Assembly (NCBI RefSeq): GCF_002234675.1
Contig: NC_019876.2
Location: 19,460,999-19,524,998, forward strand
From: Oryzias latipes
Taxonomy: Eukaryota > Chordata > Actinopteri > Beloniformes > Adrianichthyidae
Reading direction: 5' to 3'
DNA: 64,000 nucleotides
In this document: in pieces, positions 31,626-44,200 of the stretch
How positions within the stretch are numbered: position 1 is the stretch's first letter
How the letters are laid out: the number at the start of each line of letters is the position of its first letter
Notes under the pieces: generated by a model
Seen by the model: the letters and a program-made list of their open reading frames with translations, nothing else
What the model was told of the DNA's origin: nothing
The model's database searches: none
Translations under genes and position numbers: made by a program

Positions 31626-32834
31626 AATCTGGAAGTCATTACCGATGCTCCACCCAATCTGACTCCAAATCTGCTTCTCCCAGGTTGTGGCTGCCTGCTG
31701 TTGAAACTTGGAATAGGTGAAGTGTTTGCAGTGTTTCCCTCAGTTAGGGAACCGGGGCTCTGATTAAAGGGCTCAGAATCTGACTATGAAAAAGATGGTG
31801 ACCTAATGACAATTGCACAGACGCCACACGTGACTGCCTGCCATCAATCCAGCAGATTATCACAGCTATGATCAGGGCTCACAGCAACATCACACAAATT
31901 CAATATGGAGTTTTTATTTTAATTAATCCTCGTTATTTTTCATGGCAATAAGCAAAATATGCAAGTTTGATGTTCTTACCTTAGATTAGCTACAGTTACA
32001 TGTTTATTAACAGATTATTACTTTTCATGACACTTAATGACACAAAGGGGAATTGAATTTTTTTGTCAAAGAGATAAAATATAATTGTCCATTTTGGGGC
32101 ACTTAATGGATATCTGTCTATACATCTTTTAATCATATTTATATACGACTTTTCTCACCAATTTTAAGTGCTCACAACTGACAACCAGATTAGAATGATT
32201 AATGGCAGCATAATCCCCAGTTCCTTTATAAACAGCGCCCTGATATCTGCAAAGTTATCAAATGGCACTACAACAAGTTATTTGGACTGAATTCTTTCCT
32301 CCAGACCAAACCACTTTACATGTTTAGTTCTTGGTTTATGGAAACAAACAGGAGCGAATGAACATTTTTAGATACCCGTATACAGTGTCAGCATAAAAAC
32401 CACAAACATTGGTCTTATCTCTGCAGCTGTCATGTTGAGCTGCTGCAGTCCTGGTAGAAAAGGTAATGCAGTTTCTTTCTTTGCACATTAAAAGGTGAGG
32501 ATGCAAACTTTTCCCTCTGCAAATGAATATTTACCAGTGACCAATGTAGCATGAAGCGGCTGCAGCAGCTATGTAGGTCACTGTCCTTCCCAGACTGCGG
32601 CGCTCTTGAATGTTATCGACAGGCAGCAGTGAGGGGGGTCAACTCCAGGAGCTTTTCCAGAGTTTTAGCAAAGACATTTGACAAATATCAGGCAGACAGC
32701 TGCAGTCTGTGTCATCTGTCAGTGTGCTGCACGCGGATCACCCCACTCAGATTTGGAATATTACCTAGTAGTATGTGAATGTCAACAAAGTAAATGTGCA
32801 TGAGGTTAATTAAAAAACATGGAGGCAAAGGAGC
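31626..32834. other. Intergenic between sf3b2 and the repeat pile
   Basis: No gene or repeat boundary was recognised. The plus-strand ORF at 32551-32778 has no known motif. Confidence 0.5.
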
Positions 32835-32852
32835 AAAAATGAGTTTATCAAT

Positions 32853-32858
32853 TTTATT
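32853..32858 (-). terminator. sf3b2: sf3b2 polyadenylation signal
   Basis: AATAAA on the minus strand about 257 bases after the sf3b2 stop codon, giving a short 3' UTR (33114 to about 32835). Confidence 0.7.
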
Positions 32859-33114
32859 TACAAAAAAATGAAAATAAAACATGGTGGAACATAGCCAAGT
32901 TTAACAGAGGAAATACAGTTAGCACTCATGACGCATACAGTACATGAGATGCAGAGACAACATTGTTGAAACATAAAAAAAGGAAAAGGACCTGAAGTTA
33001 CTGGTCTAGGATATGATTGGTTTTGAAGTCTAGATCCTCTCAAAGTGAATTTGGGGCAGGTCTCTTCCTCTTCCTGCTGCAGCCATACTTCTTGCAATTT
33101 ATTTTGGTTTTTCT

Positions 33115-35174
33115 CTAGAACTTGAACTCTTTGTATTTCTTGGCACCTCCTCGTGTGTCCTGTGGCTGGGCCTTCCTCTTTTTTTGCTGTTTGGAAACAA
33201 AAAAGACGGAAGTGAAAGTGAATTCATTTTCAGATTACAACTCCAGGGAAAGCCTTTATGTTTTCTTTAATGCAGGATTGCATGTTTGCACCAAAATGGT
33301 CCAAATATGTAAGCTAATGAGCTTTACTAATGTTTTTATGAAGAGCCAATGAAGCCTACAACATCAAATCATCCAAATTTGAATTAGAGGATTATTAAGT
33401 TGAACAAGACTCCAATAATTTCTGTCCACTCTTTTTATGGAGAATCAAAAGCTGAATGTTTATTACTCTACATTTCCATCTGAAATATAATCAGATCCGT
33501 ACCTTCTGTTTAGCAGCGTGCTCAGCCACCATGTCGCTGAAGTCCTCCTTCTCCACCTGGGCCTGCTGTTCTCTAACATGCTCCTCATACTTCTGCGTCA
33601 TGGCCATTGGGTCAAGCTCCAACTCCTCAGGAGCCAGGGCCACCTCCACGCCCTGCGACTCCTGTCCTCCACCTGTCTTTCGGCTTACCATGGCCTGTAA
33701 GCAGCAGAAAAGGGGAAGAATAAACATTATTATGATGGAGTTTGTTAGATCATCTTTTGATCCATAAAAAGTGTTCCCTGTGGTCTTTCAATTATGATTA
33801 TGCAGTTTTTAGCCAAAATAAATAAGCCTGTGTTGTTTGCTAGGGCATAATTAAAGTAGATTGGCAGGAGTTCATTAAAAATTCGCCACCGAGTTGTGGG
33901 CGGGACCATTGGTGCAAGCAACCCCGTCCCCGCTTTCCCCTTCCTGTTGCTGGGAGCTCGGAGCAGGGGGCTTTTGGCCCACCCAGTGTATTGTCTATGC
34001 CACAGATCGTCAAAAATAAAGTAATACTCATTTGTAATGCTTATTTCTTCTTATGTATGTCCTACATCATAAGAGGAATGCCACAAGAACATTGTGAAAA
34101 CACATAGTCACAAACACATGCGGTCTTACCGTGGACATGTCGTAGATGTGAGTGGAGGCCATCATGGCTGCACCGACAGGCCCAGTTCTTCTCTCTGGGA
34201 GAACCGTAAAAAGCTGAGGAGTCTCATTCCTAGAAAATCAAAAACATTTGAAAGTGTTTATACTCACAGTGACATATTTCAATAGCTGCCTTTCCATTAC
34301 ACATATGCAAAAAAATGACAGAAATGTAGAAATACACAATTTCACAATTACATCGTTTCTATTAAATCCTAATTATGCAAATAAACACAAACCAAGTCAC
34401 GTGATAAGTCATTCAAAAACATGGCAATGGATGTGAGCAATACTTTAATGCATCTTCAAATTTCTGCCAAGGCACTAGCGCTCATCATCTTCGCCCCAGT
34501 CGCTGCAGAATGTGACACCTGCTGGTGACATCACGTGCAACTGGAATTTTATGCCCGTACTGCAGTCACGTCACTTAACCTGAATTTATTTCAAACGACT
34601 AGAGTATGTGATTAAGGAGCAAAAATGTCTTTTTAACACTGAGGATGATGAAAACTTAACTGAAAACAAAGGAAATATCTAACTTCACACACACACATAG
34701 AGAGAGAGACAAAGAGAGGGAGGGGACAAGATAAATAATAAAGCAAAACTGGAAAGATGTTATTTACATTTAGACTAGAGAATGCAATTCGCCACTTTTT
34801 TCGCAGTATGGCAAACGACAAACAACATCATAGCACAGATGAAACAGCAAGCGACAGCATGGCTACCGGTGAGAGTGGGAAGTTTTTTCCCAAGAAAGGA
34901 ATAAAATCATCTGTTTGGAATTGGTATGGGTTTACTGCCACAGACGTAGAAGAAGAGACCCCACGCTGCAACATTTGGCTAAAGCCCATTGCAGTCAAAG
35001 GCAGCAGCACCACAAACCTATTCCAACACCTGAAACGAAGACATCCAAAAATGCCAGTCTCTTCGAGGCGAACAAAACTGCAGTGACCAAAAAATACATA
35101 GCTAAAAACCCGCCAACTGTAGCCGAATTCTTTGCACAAGGCACCGGCGTTTGTACTGATTGCTTTCCTTAAGT

Positions 35175-35208
<34 letters not shown>

Positions 35209-38200
35209 GTGAAGAAAAAAAAAAATCAGAAGAGTTCATTTTGAGCAAATAAAAGTATTCCTGCATTTTCCAACAATGAAATTATCAAAATGGATAATTC
35301 TATGTTCTTAAATGAGCCAGCAATCTGAGATCTAAGGAAATCTGGTCATTGCTTTAAGTGAAATACAAGGAAACAAAAGGCTAATTGAGATAAAATGTAA
35401 AATTAATTAAAAACATTTAGAAAAAATGTTTGGTACAACATTTAAATTGATTAAAAATGAAGACTTCTTCACGAACAATACAATAAAAAAAAAAAACTAT
35501 ATTTTGATACATTCATGCATCTCGGACCGTTCCTGTAAAACTGCTCTCTGGGCACCGGCCCCACCTAATCCATGAAAACAAGTGGGTCCTCACATTATGA
35601 TGTATTAAAGTGAGGAACAGCCCCTTCCAGGATGAGTCTGCGGTGCAGATCGGCTAAACATTTTCCTTGTAAATGCACAATTTGCACATCCATCTTTGCA
35701 ATAGTTAGAACGTGGCTTGTTTTCGGGGGCGAGACGCAGCCACACTGCCATGGCCGTTGACATATTTAGAAGAGGATTCACTTGTGTAACGGAGTGGCTC
35801 CCAACCTCCTTAGACTGGTGTACCGTGGGAAACTGATTTGTCACATCATGTACCCCCCACAAATGTATTCATAGTCCTTAACAAGAGCTCTAACAAAACT
35901 ATTTGAATTCTGACAAAAAATATTAACAGAAGCAGTTTGAAGATAATACCGTATTTATCATATTTTGCAAACCTAACCCTAGATTATTGTTGAACTGCTG
36001 GGGACTCTGTTTTTGTACAAAACCAGCACTGAGCAGGCTTTAAGAGCTAATATAGTAACTGGAAGTGGCCTTCAGCACTGAAAGAATTGAAGGCAGCAGC
36101 AGCATGTTTGTGACAGCAGAAACCCCACATACCCATCCATGGCCTCCTCGATCTTCTTCTTCCTCAGCTCAATCAGCTCTGGAGTCTCCATGCCGGCTGG
36201 TACAGACGAGAAGCCTCCAGGAGTGATGAGTCCACTGCAATACATAACAAGGCGTCAGTTCAGTTGAAGGCTTTCTTTATAGCAAGGTTTCATCCCATGT
36301 GTGAATCAACATCCCAAAATGAAAAATAAACAGTCTTCAGTGATAAACTTGGCCTGAAAACAATGTTTTTAGGTTATGTTAATATTCGTTAAATTAGGAC
36401 AGTGACTAAATGTTTTTCAACTGGTCCTCTTGTTGAGAATAGAGGATTTGAACATCAAAAGGCCCTAAAAAAGCATTCAGATGTTTAATTTTTACTTGAC
36501 ATCTCTCACAACAAAGAAATACAAGAATAAGCTTTTCTATTTTGAGCCCTTCTGCCACCGATCCTCAAACAAATGGATAGAAAAGGAGAAAATCTTTAAG
36601 TTTAGCTGAACATTTTAGTTTTCTCATCAAGGACCTGTCTGCTGGTGTGAAGAATCCAGTTTCATCTGGCTTCTCTTCATCGCTCTCCTCCTCCTCTTCT
36701 TCCTCTGAAGATTCCTCATCTGAAGGCTCCAACTCTCCCCATGGGGTATGGTCTACCTCTTCTTCCTCAGCCTTAGCCTGGACACAAACATTAGTCCAGT
36801 AAACAAGGGCTGTAACAAGTGTTATTTGGAAATTCACAAACTATTCCAGAAAAATCAAGTACAAATATTTTTTTAATGTTCAAGATCGCTGATTTGCAAT
36901 CTTTCCAAATATAGTAGAGTGTGGTAAAAAAAACATTTTACACTGTAAAGGGCAGAATAACAGAGGATTTTCAGTTCATAAACTAAACAAACCGAATGCG
37001 CTACTGTAACTGGAAGTAAATAAATCTTCAAAGTGTTGGTGAAAGGTTTCATTTCCAAAGTTAACTTATCAAGTGTTTTTTGTAGATGAAATAAAAAGAG
37101 AATGAAGTTCAGTTTACTGAATATGCATAGATTCATTTATTTTAATTTTTTAATTAATTTCACATTTCATCTAAAAACGGATTTTGTTTTGAATTTAATT
37201 GCCAATTTAAATAAAACACAAAATGAATATTTAAGAATATTACAAAAATCTGGTGACCAATTATGTTACATCATACGCTAGCATTGTGGAGAAGTCGTAA
37301 ATGAACGCATCTGCAAAACGTGTTGGAGTTTTATTGTATTTCTACTAACGATGTCTGTTTACGAAACATGTCTGTTGGAATCACGGTTTTCCGTTAAGAT
37401 TAAAAGACTGAGTTTTCTGGTTGTTAAATATTTTTTGAGGTCCTGCCGCGTCTTAATTTATTATCTTGTCGTTTATCTACTGGAACTGTAGTCAGCTAAA
37501 GTTTGAGGATGGAAAAACTGTGGAGAACATTTTCAGGATTTATTGTTAAATGATTCAAAGCAACAATGATGTTTGTTTTGTTTACTGCTGAAGTTAACTA
37601 GGAAGTTGACAGAAAAACTTTTGAGTGTGACATTGTTAAAAGTGACAAATAACATTTCTTTCTTTAAAAATCTGTCTATTTATTTGTCATGTTTTTTTAT
37701 TCTGATCTGTTGCTCTAAATAAAATGTATAAACAATGCTGATTAAATACGTATTTTAGTTTTCAAACATGTATCCACCATTCAGAAAAAATATAGTGAAT
37801 ACTAAGAATTGTGGTTTGACCTGTGAATCGGATCACCATCTCAATAACAACTCAACTGCCTATAAATAGTCAACCAACAGGATGAAAACAAAGAAAAATC
37901 AATGTGTTTTACAACTAGAAAAGTTGCATTTCCTGCAGAAACATGTTTGATTGTGTAATTGCTTGATAGTTGCTTTTGCTTGATTGCAAAACTTTTAGTT
38001 GTAGAAGCTGATGTTTATTGAAAGGAAAAAGGTTGAATAATTTGCTGAAGTTTTTTATATAAAGTTTGCAGACGTTTTTGGAGCTATAAGTGTAAACCTG
38101 CAAATAGCCTTACAATTGAAATGGAACACATTTGTTTAATTGCAGAAAAGACATACATGGCAGAAAAACTTGAAGAGAGCAATATTGTCCATAAATGGCA

Positions 38201-41200
38201 GGACACAAATCTAAAAACTCCAAAACTTACTAAAGGAAGAATTGCAAAGATGTATCTAAACAGTTGTTCAGAGATATAAATTTATCTTAAGAAATTAGGT
38301 ATAATTGTAGCTAAATGCCAGATTAGTTTAAAAACCTCAATAGATGCCAAATTAGTCAAGGCAACTAGCATATTGCTAAAAAATTAGCTAAAATAGCTTG
38401 AAAAACCTTAGTAGATGCCAATTTATCTAAAACACCTGGCATATTGCAAAATATTACCTTAATACCTACTAAGCTTTAAAAACTTCAGTAGATGTCAAAT
38501 TAGCCATGAGCTAGAATCGTATAAACATAATGGTTTAATAACAAATTAGCAGAAAAAAGGAAAAATATAAAATATCAGCTATAGTCTAAATTAATTTTAA
38601 AAAATCCCAGTAGATTCTTTTGTAGCCAAAACAGTAAGCTTATTGCTTAAACATTAGTTGAATGCTAAAATATCCTTGAAAAAGCTCAATATATGTCAAT
38701 TTAGCGAAATGTGCTAGCATAATCCTAGAAGTACAGTTTAGTGCCAAATTAGCTTAAAACTTAGCCAAAACAGCTAGCATAATGCCAGAACTTCAGCTAA
38801 ATGCTAGAATAACTGGAAAAACATAAGTATATGTCAAATTGGCCAGAAAAGCCATCATATAGCTGAAATATCATAATAAAAAGCGATGATGTCACCCACT
38901 CTAGGTCTGCGAACATTCCGCAGTATATACTAGTGTTAAAATCTGATGAGGGGTCAAGACTCGTATAATTTAAAAAAGCTGTAGTTCAAAAACTATTTGA
39001 AGTATTCAAAAGAAAAGTAATACCTGTATAAAGTTTAAATGGCGTCTGTAGGTAAAAAATTGTAGGAGATACATTTCAAAAACAGTGAAGTAAAAGCAGA
39101 CTCCCCATCGACTTCCATTATATTTGGAATTTAAACTACTTCAATCGTTTTAAAAACAATAAAATATTTGAAAAATTATTTAAAGACAGTTAAAAGGTCT
39201 ACAAAAATAACAGATACATGTTTGATTTTTTTTAATGGCATAAAGTATATAGAAGTTAAGATTGCAGAAAAGCATACCCCATGTTTTTCTATGGCGAAAG
39301 TTGCAGCAACTGTTGAATTGAACATCAGTTTATGTTTTCTATTGATCAAGTAGTGCTATATCTGAGTGGGCTTTTTAGACAATTTTACATGTAAGAATAA
39401 AATATATTTGAATCATTTAATGCTTTCTTTTTCTATAAACCTCTGTTCTCTTAATCATTTCTTTAAAAATGTCCTAAATAAAACAAAACCACACAGCTTT
39501 GTTAAAGTTCTTACCTGGAAGTCTGCAGAGTTGGTTCCAAACACATCACCATAGAGGGGCTTTCCCATTTCGTCAACGGGCGGCTTCCCCCAACCACCCG
39601 CATGATAACCAAAGGTACAGTTCTGACAGGCACAGAAAAAGAAGCAACCCAGATTCAAACTACAAAGCAGTAATATTGCCCAATAAAATAAAACTCCAAA
39701 TAGTTAAATATGCAGAGATTCTTTTCTTTAAATCTGCAGAAAGCGTTCTACCTCTGGGATGGGCGAGTTGAGTCCTGGGATTTTGAGATTCGGGTAGGAT
39801 GGAGGGGGACCGTACCTCTGCATGGCGATCAACCAGGGAGGAGGCACCTTGTGGGCATTCTGGCAAAGAAGAGGAAATTTCAGATCCAGGAACAGAATTG
39901 AACTCTGACCTTTCAAAGGTGTTCAGCTTTGCTGAATGGACTTTTTTGCCACTGATATAGTATACAAAATGCCTTTTAACATTTACTCAAAAAGTATATA
40001 GGGTATTTTCTGCTCTAGTTGAAGAGTTCTTTCCATAATCCTTGGTTTGACCCAAAATTATGTTCAAAGATCCTCCTTTGTTTGCACCGTAAAAGAGAAT
40101 GAAGGCAAAATATTAGAAACACTTTCTAAAAGCAGGATGTGGGACACATGTACACAACTGTATGGGTACTCCTTGACTTCAAATATTTCACCAGCCACAA
40201 ACAGTACACCAACATGATTGGAACTGCAGTGCATGGTCAGTATAAATAAATACTTTATGTTGGTGAGTAATGCATTTCCAATGTCCTTGAATGACCTGGG
40301 TCTCCTCCTTAGGCTGACAGGACAGTTTGAATGAGATCACCTCTGCCTGCAGCTACAATGGACTTAATAAGCTTTCAGGAAACAATTTGACAAATTTTCA
40401 AAGGCAAGAAAATCAGCCAGTAGTCTGTATTTACAACCACAATGACAGTAAAAAGGCAAAATACTAAAAAAAAAAAAAAAAAAAAGTTCATCATTTTGCT
40501 AAACGAGACCCCAATCAGTTACAAAAATCTCACTCAAAACAACAAAATAACTGAGCTTTAGGGCATGCAGCCAAATGAGGCTTGTATTCATTTCCAGTAC
40601 GGAGGCTCCATGAGTGACATCTTCAATTTGAAAAACAACATTTCCAGGAAAATAGATGATTTTTTTTTTCCCAGAAGCTCAGTGTGGGAGGCATAACAAC
40701 AAGCAGCTGAGAGAAAACAGAGCTGTTAATGTTTCTCTGTGACACATGAGAGTTTTGAATGTCTGTGGGCTCCATATGTACTACTACATACTGTTCAAAA
40801 ATGTTTGAAGTAAATCTATTTGTTTCTGGACTTGTCATCAATAAAACTCTTTACAGGATCCACAGATTGCACTCACTTATGGCAGTGAACTGGATGGATT
40901 CACTGACCTAAGATCTTATTTTGATCAGCGCTATATATTTCAAGCTTATTATTCCTAAAGATACTATAGTACAAGTCTGCATATTATTAATGGATCACGA
41001 CATTTTATTGTTGATACGCTATTTTTTCTAGTTAATAGTTTGTCCTATTTTTGCATGAATGTTTAATTAATTCTACAGAAGTGCTCTGTTGCAGTGATAA
41101 ATGATTTAAAAAAGTTGATCAAAATAAAAATCAGGGACAATCTGGATCTATTTCATAAATTCGTTCATTTGCCAAATCTGTTGCAAAAAAAATCTGATTA

Positions 41201-44200
41201 GGAAATCCCAGGCAAAAGTTTTTTTTTTAAAATTCAGGATCAGAAAAGTATCCTGTTCAGGAACTGGTTTCCACTTTAGGGTCTAGAAAATACTGGACAG
41301 ATACCCCTTTCTGCTCTGGTTTCATGACGACAGGTTGAACCAACATCATGGATTCTTGTGCTGCATGTCTGCAGACAATTTTCAGATTTTCTAATGCTGC
41401 TTAAACAACAAATATTCTGTTATCTGACTGAGTGTCATTGGAGCTTACAGGTCCTACTGGCATTCCCAGAGCAATCCGCAGCTCATCAGACAAGTCTCCT
41501 GGCTTCTTCTCCTTCAGACGAGTTTCAAACTCCTTGCCCTGCAGAAGAGCAACACAACAGACACAGAGTAAACCAACCAAAAGCAAGCACTCCTCCAGAT
41601 TAAACACATGAATGAAAGTGAGGGGAATCCTGCACCTCATAGTAAAGGTCACCATGGATGGTGAGTTTAGGTTTGATCTGCCACTTGAAGAAAGCATCAT
41701 GCAGCTTCTGGTAGTCGATGTCAATCTTTCCCATTTTAGGACGAACCTTCTCCCTCATTTTGGTCTTCATTGTTTTAGCGTCCTCCTAGAAACAGATTAT
41801 CGCAAAGTATTATAATTTATATACATTTAAAAAAAAAGCACAAGAATCTCTTCCCAAAGATGTTAACATTTACATCTGTACCTTCTCCTGCAGAGCCTCC
41901 CTCATCTCTTGGATTCCCGTCCTCCGGATGAACTCTGGCAGCTCAAACGGAGGCTTCTCAATCCCTCTCTTGCCCTGCAGATACTTCCTCTTGAAGCACC
42001 AGTGGCGAGGCACAGGAACTGTGTTCCTGGTGGCCTTTAGGTGAACCAGCAGCTTGGGCTCCTGTGCAGTCACATCGTGCATCTCCACAACATCTGGACG
42101 AGCCACCAGCTGGAAAATGTCAAGAAAAGAAAGATTATTGTAAAGAACAACACTTCTGTGGGACAACAGAGCCACATTGGTCAGTACCTGTTTGAGTTCA
42201 GCTACAGTGAGCCGGTTCATCCGCCGCAGCTTCTTTTTGGACAGTTTAGGAACATCTTGTTTGGCTTCCTGTACACCCAAAACATTTTGTGTTGATCTTG
42301 AAATGTTTTTCATCTCCGAGTTGAGTTTCCAAAGGAAATGATGCATACCTCATCGCTATCATCGCTGTCCTTCCTCTCCAGCTCAAACCCCTTCTTCCGC
42401 ATCATACCCACTGGTTCCAGCTTTTCAGTTTTCTCTGGCTCTTTGTCCTTCTCTTTTTTCACATCATCAGTTAACTTTAAAACAAAAAAAATAAAGATGC
42501 AAAGCAAAGCACCAACATAGCTTCTGTCTGTGTACAATATGCTTAAGCTACCTTAAATGCCTCAAAAATCTTTTTGAAGAAGATATAGTTGGGGTCGTAA
42601 ATCTCCAGGTCCTCTGTGATGTACTCAATCTCCACCTCTGTCTCCTTCTCCTTGTCCTTTTGCTTGGTGCTGCTCTCCTTTATTTGCTGCTCAGCCTGTT
42701 CCTTCTTCTCTTGCGCTCGCTTCTTCTTGCTCTTCTTTTTTCTGTTCCTGCGCTTGCAATTTTTCTAAAAAAAAAAAAAAAAAAAAAAAAACATTCAATT
42801 TTAAAACCCTCTGTCAAACACAATTCTAAATATACTTTAAACACTATACAAAAACGAAGAAAATTGGCATCCAAAGTTGTTGAATTTGATCCCCCTTACA
42901 TCTTTTTTGGACATCTGGCCATCTTCGTCGTCTTCAGACATTACTGCTGCAGAAGAATTTGTTGCATCCATATCTTCAACATCATCTAAAACAAAGCAAA
43001 GGGAAGTAAAAACAGTGATTCTTTCTCCAAACGTGCTTCCTAGTTGCTGACAAGCTTCAACCATCTTGATTAAAGTTTTAACTATGCTTTTTTGTTTTGG
43101 TTTTATAATCAGTAATAAAAAAAATCACACTTAAGGCAGATCAGGTTCTGTTGAAAAAAATAAAGCAAAAAAAAAAAAAAAATCAGACTTTAAATTAAAT
43201 AACCAAAAAACACATATCCATGCTATACCCTAAAATAAAAATGTTTTAGGGGCCATACCTTACGACAGTAACAGTGAATGTAAAGAATCTGGAGATATTT
43301 TATTTTGTAAGTCTAACCTGCTGGATCGACAAGCTGCTCCTGCCTGATCTCCTTCAGCTGAAGGATCTTCTCCAGAGCCTGTGGGATCTTGGGCCCGCCA
43401 ACACTAATCTCTTCATTCTGCCAGATCTGCAGGAAGAAAGGAATTGCAGTTTAACACTAAACCAGCAGGTTGTCGCATTTTAATCAAAAAAGTTCAAAGA
43501 GTTTAAAAAAACTTCAAAAGAATCTAACTTTGCTTAAATCACACCAGAATTAGTGTTAACCTATGTCTAAAACAAAAATTAGAGAAGTGCAGGAAAAACG
43601 TACGTCTCTGTTATCTTCTCCTGGAGGGGGTGGCACCTTTTGTTTATGAGATGGCAACAAGGTGACACCAGGAGGTAAAGGCCCGTGAGGATCCAAAACT
43701 GAAACTTTGGTTTTGTGAAAAAAACAAATTTGTGATTGATAATGTAAAAATATACTATTAAATGCTGGTTTAACGTCAGCTTGCAACACTGTAGGAAGCA
43801 GAGACGTCTTCCCTTGACAAACATTTTGTGACATTGATCTTGAATGGAATCACTTGTAAAAGGTTTTAGGATATTCCACAAACCTCTTACTGCAGAGACA
43901 GCTGGCTGCATCTTTGCCATTTCATGATGTCGTTCTTGTTCCAGCAGCACGGCAGCCTAAGGAAGAAATGAATGAGAGATGCAAGCAATATAAAATCACA
44001 ATAAGAAACAAAGAAAATAAATGTCTTCCTTATTTTAATTGACAGCTGAACAAAATGTGTTGTTTGCAATTCCTTACCCGTTGCTGCTGCTCCAGAAGTT
44101 CATTTTCGTCCCCCTGTTTTAGCCAAACAAAAAAAGGCCAATGTTTAGCAAATGTGACTGTTTAGGTGTTTTCTGTTAAAGGTCTCTAGTAAAAAATGTT

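Noticed and set aside
31470-31763. 97-codon plus-strand ORF
   Set aside because: Mostly translated SINE sequence.
43556-43834. 92-codon minus-strand ORF as a longer sf3b2 exon 6
   Set aside because: Only the part after the acceptor at 43699 matches the family and keeps exon phase; the upstream part is intron.
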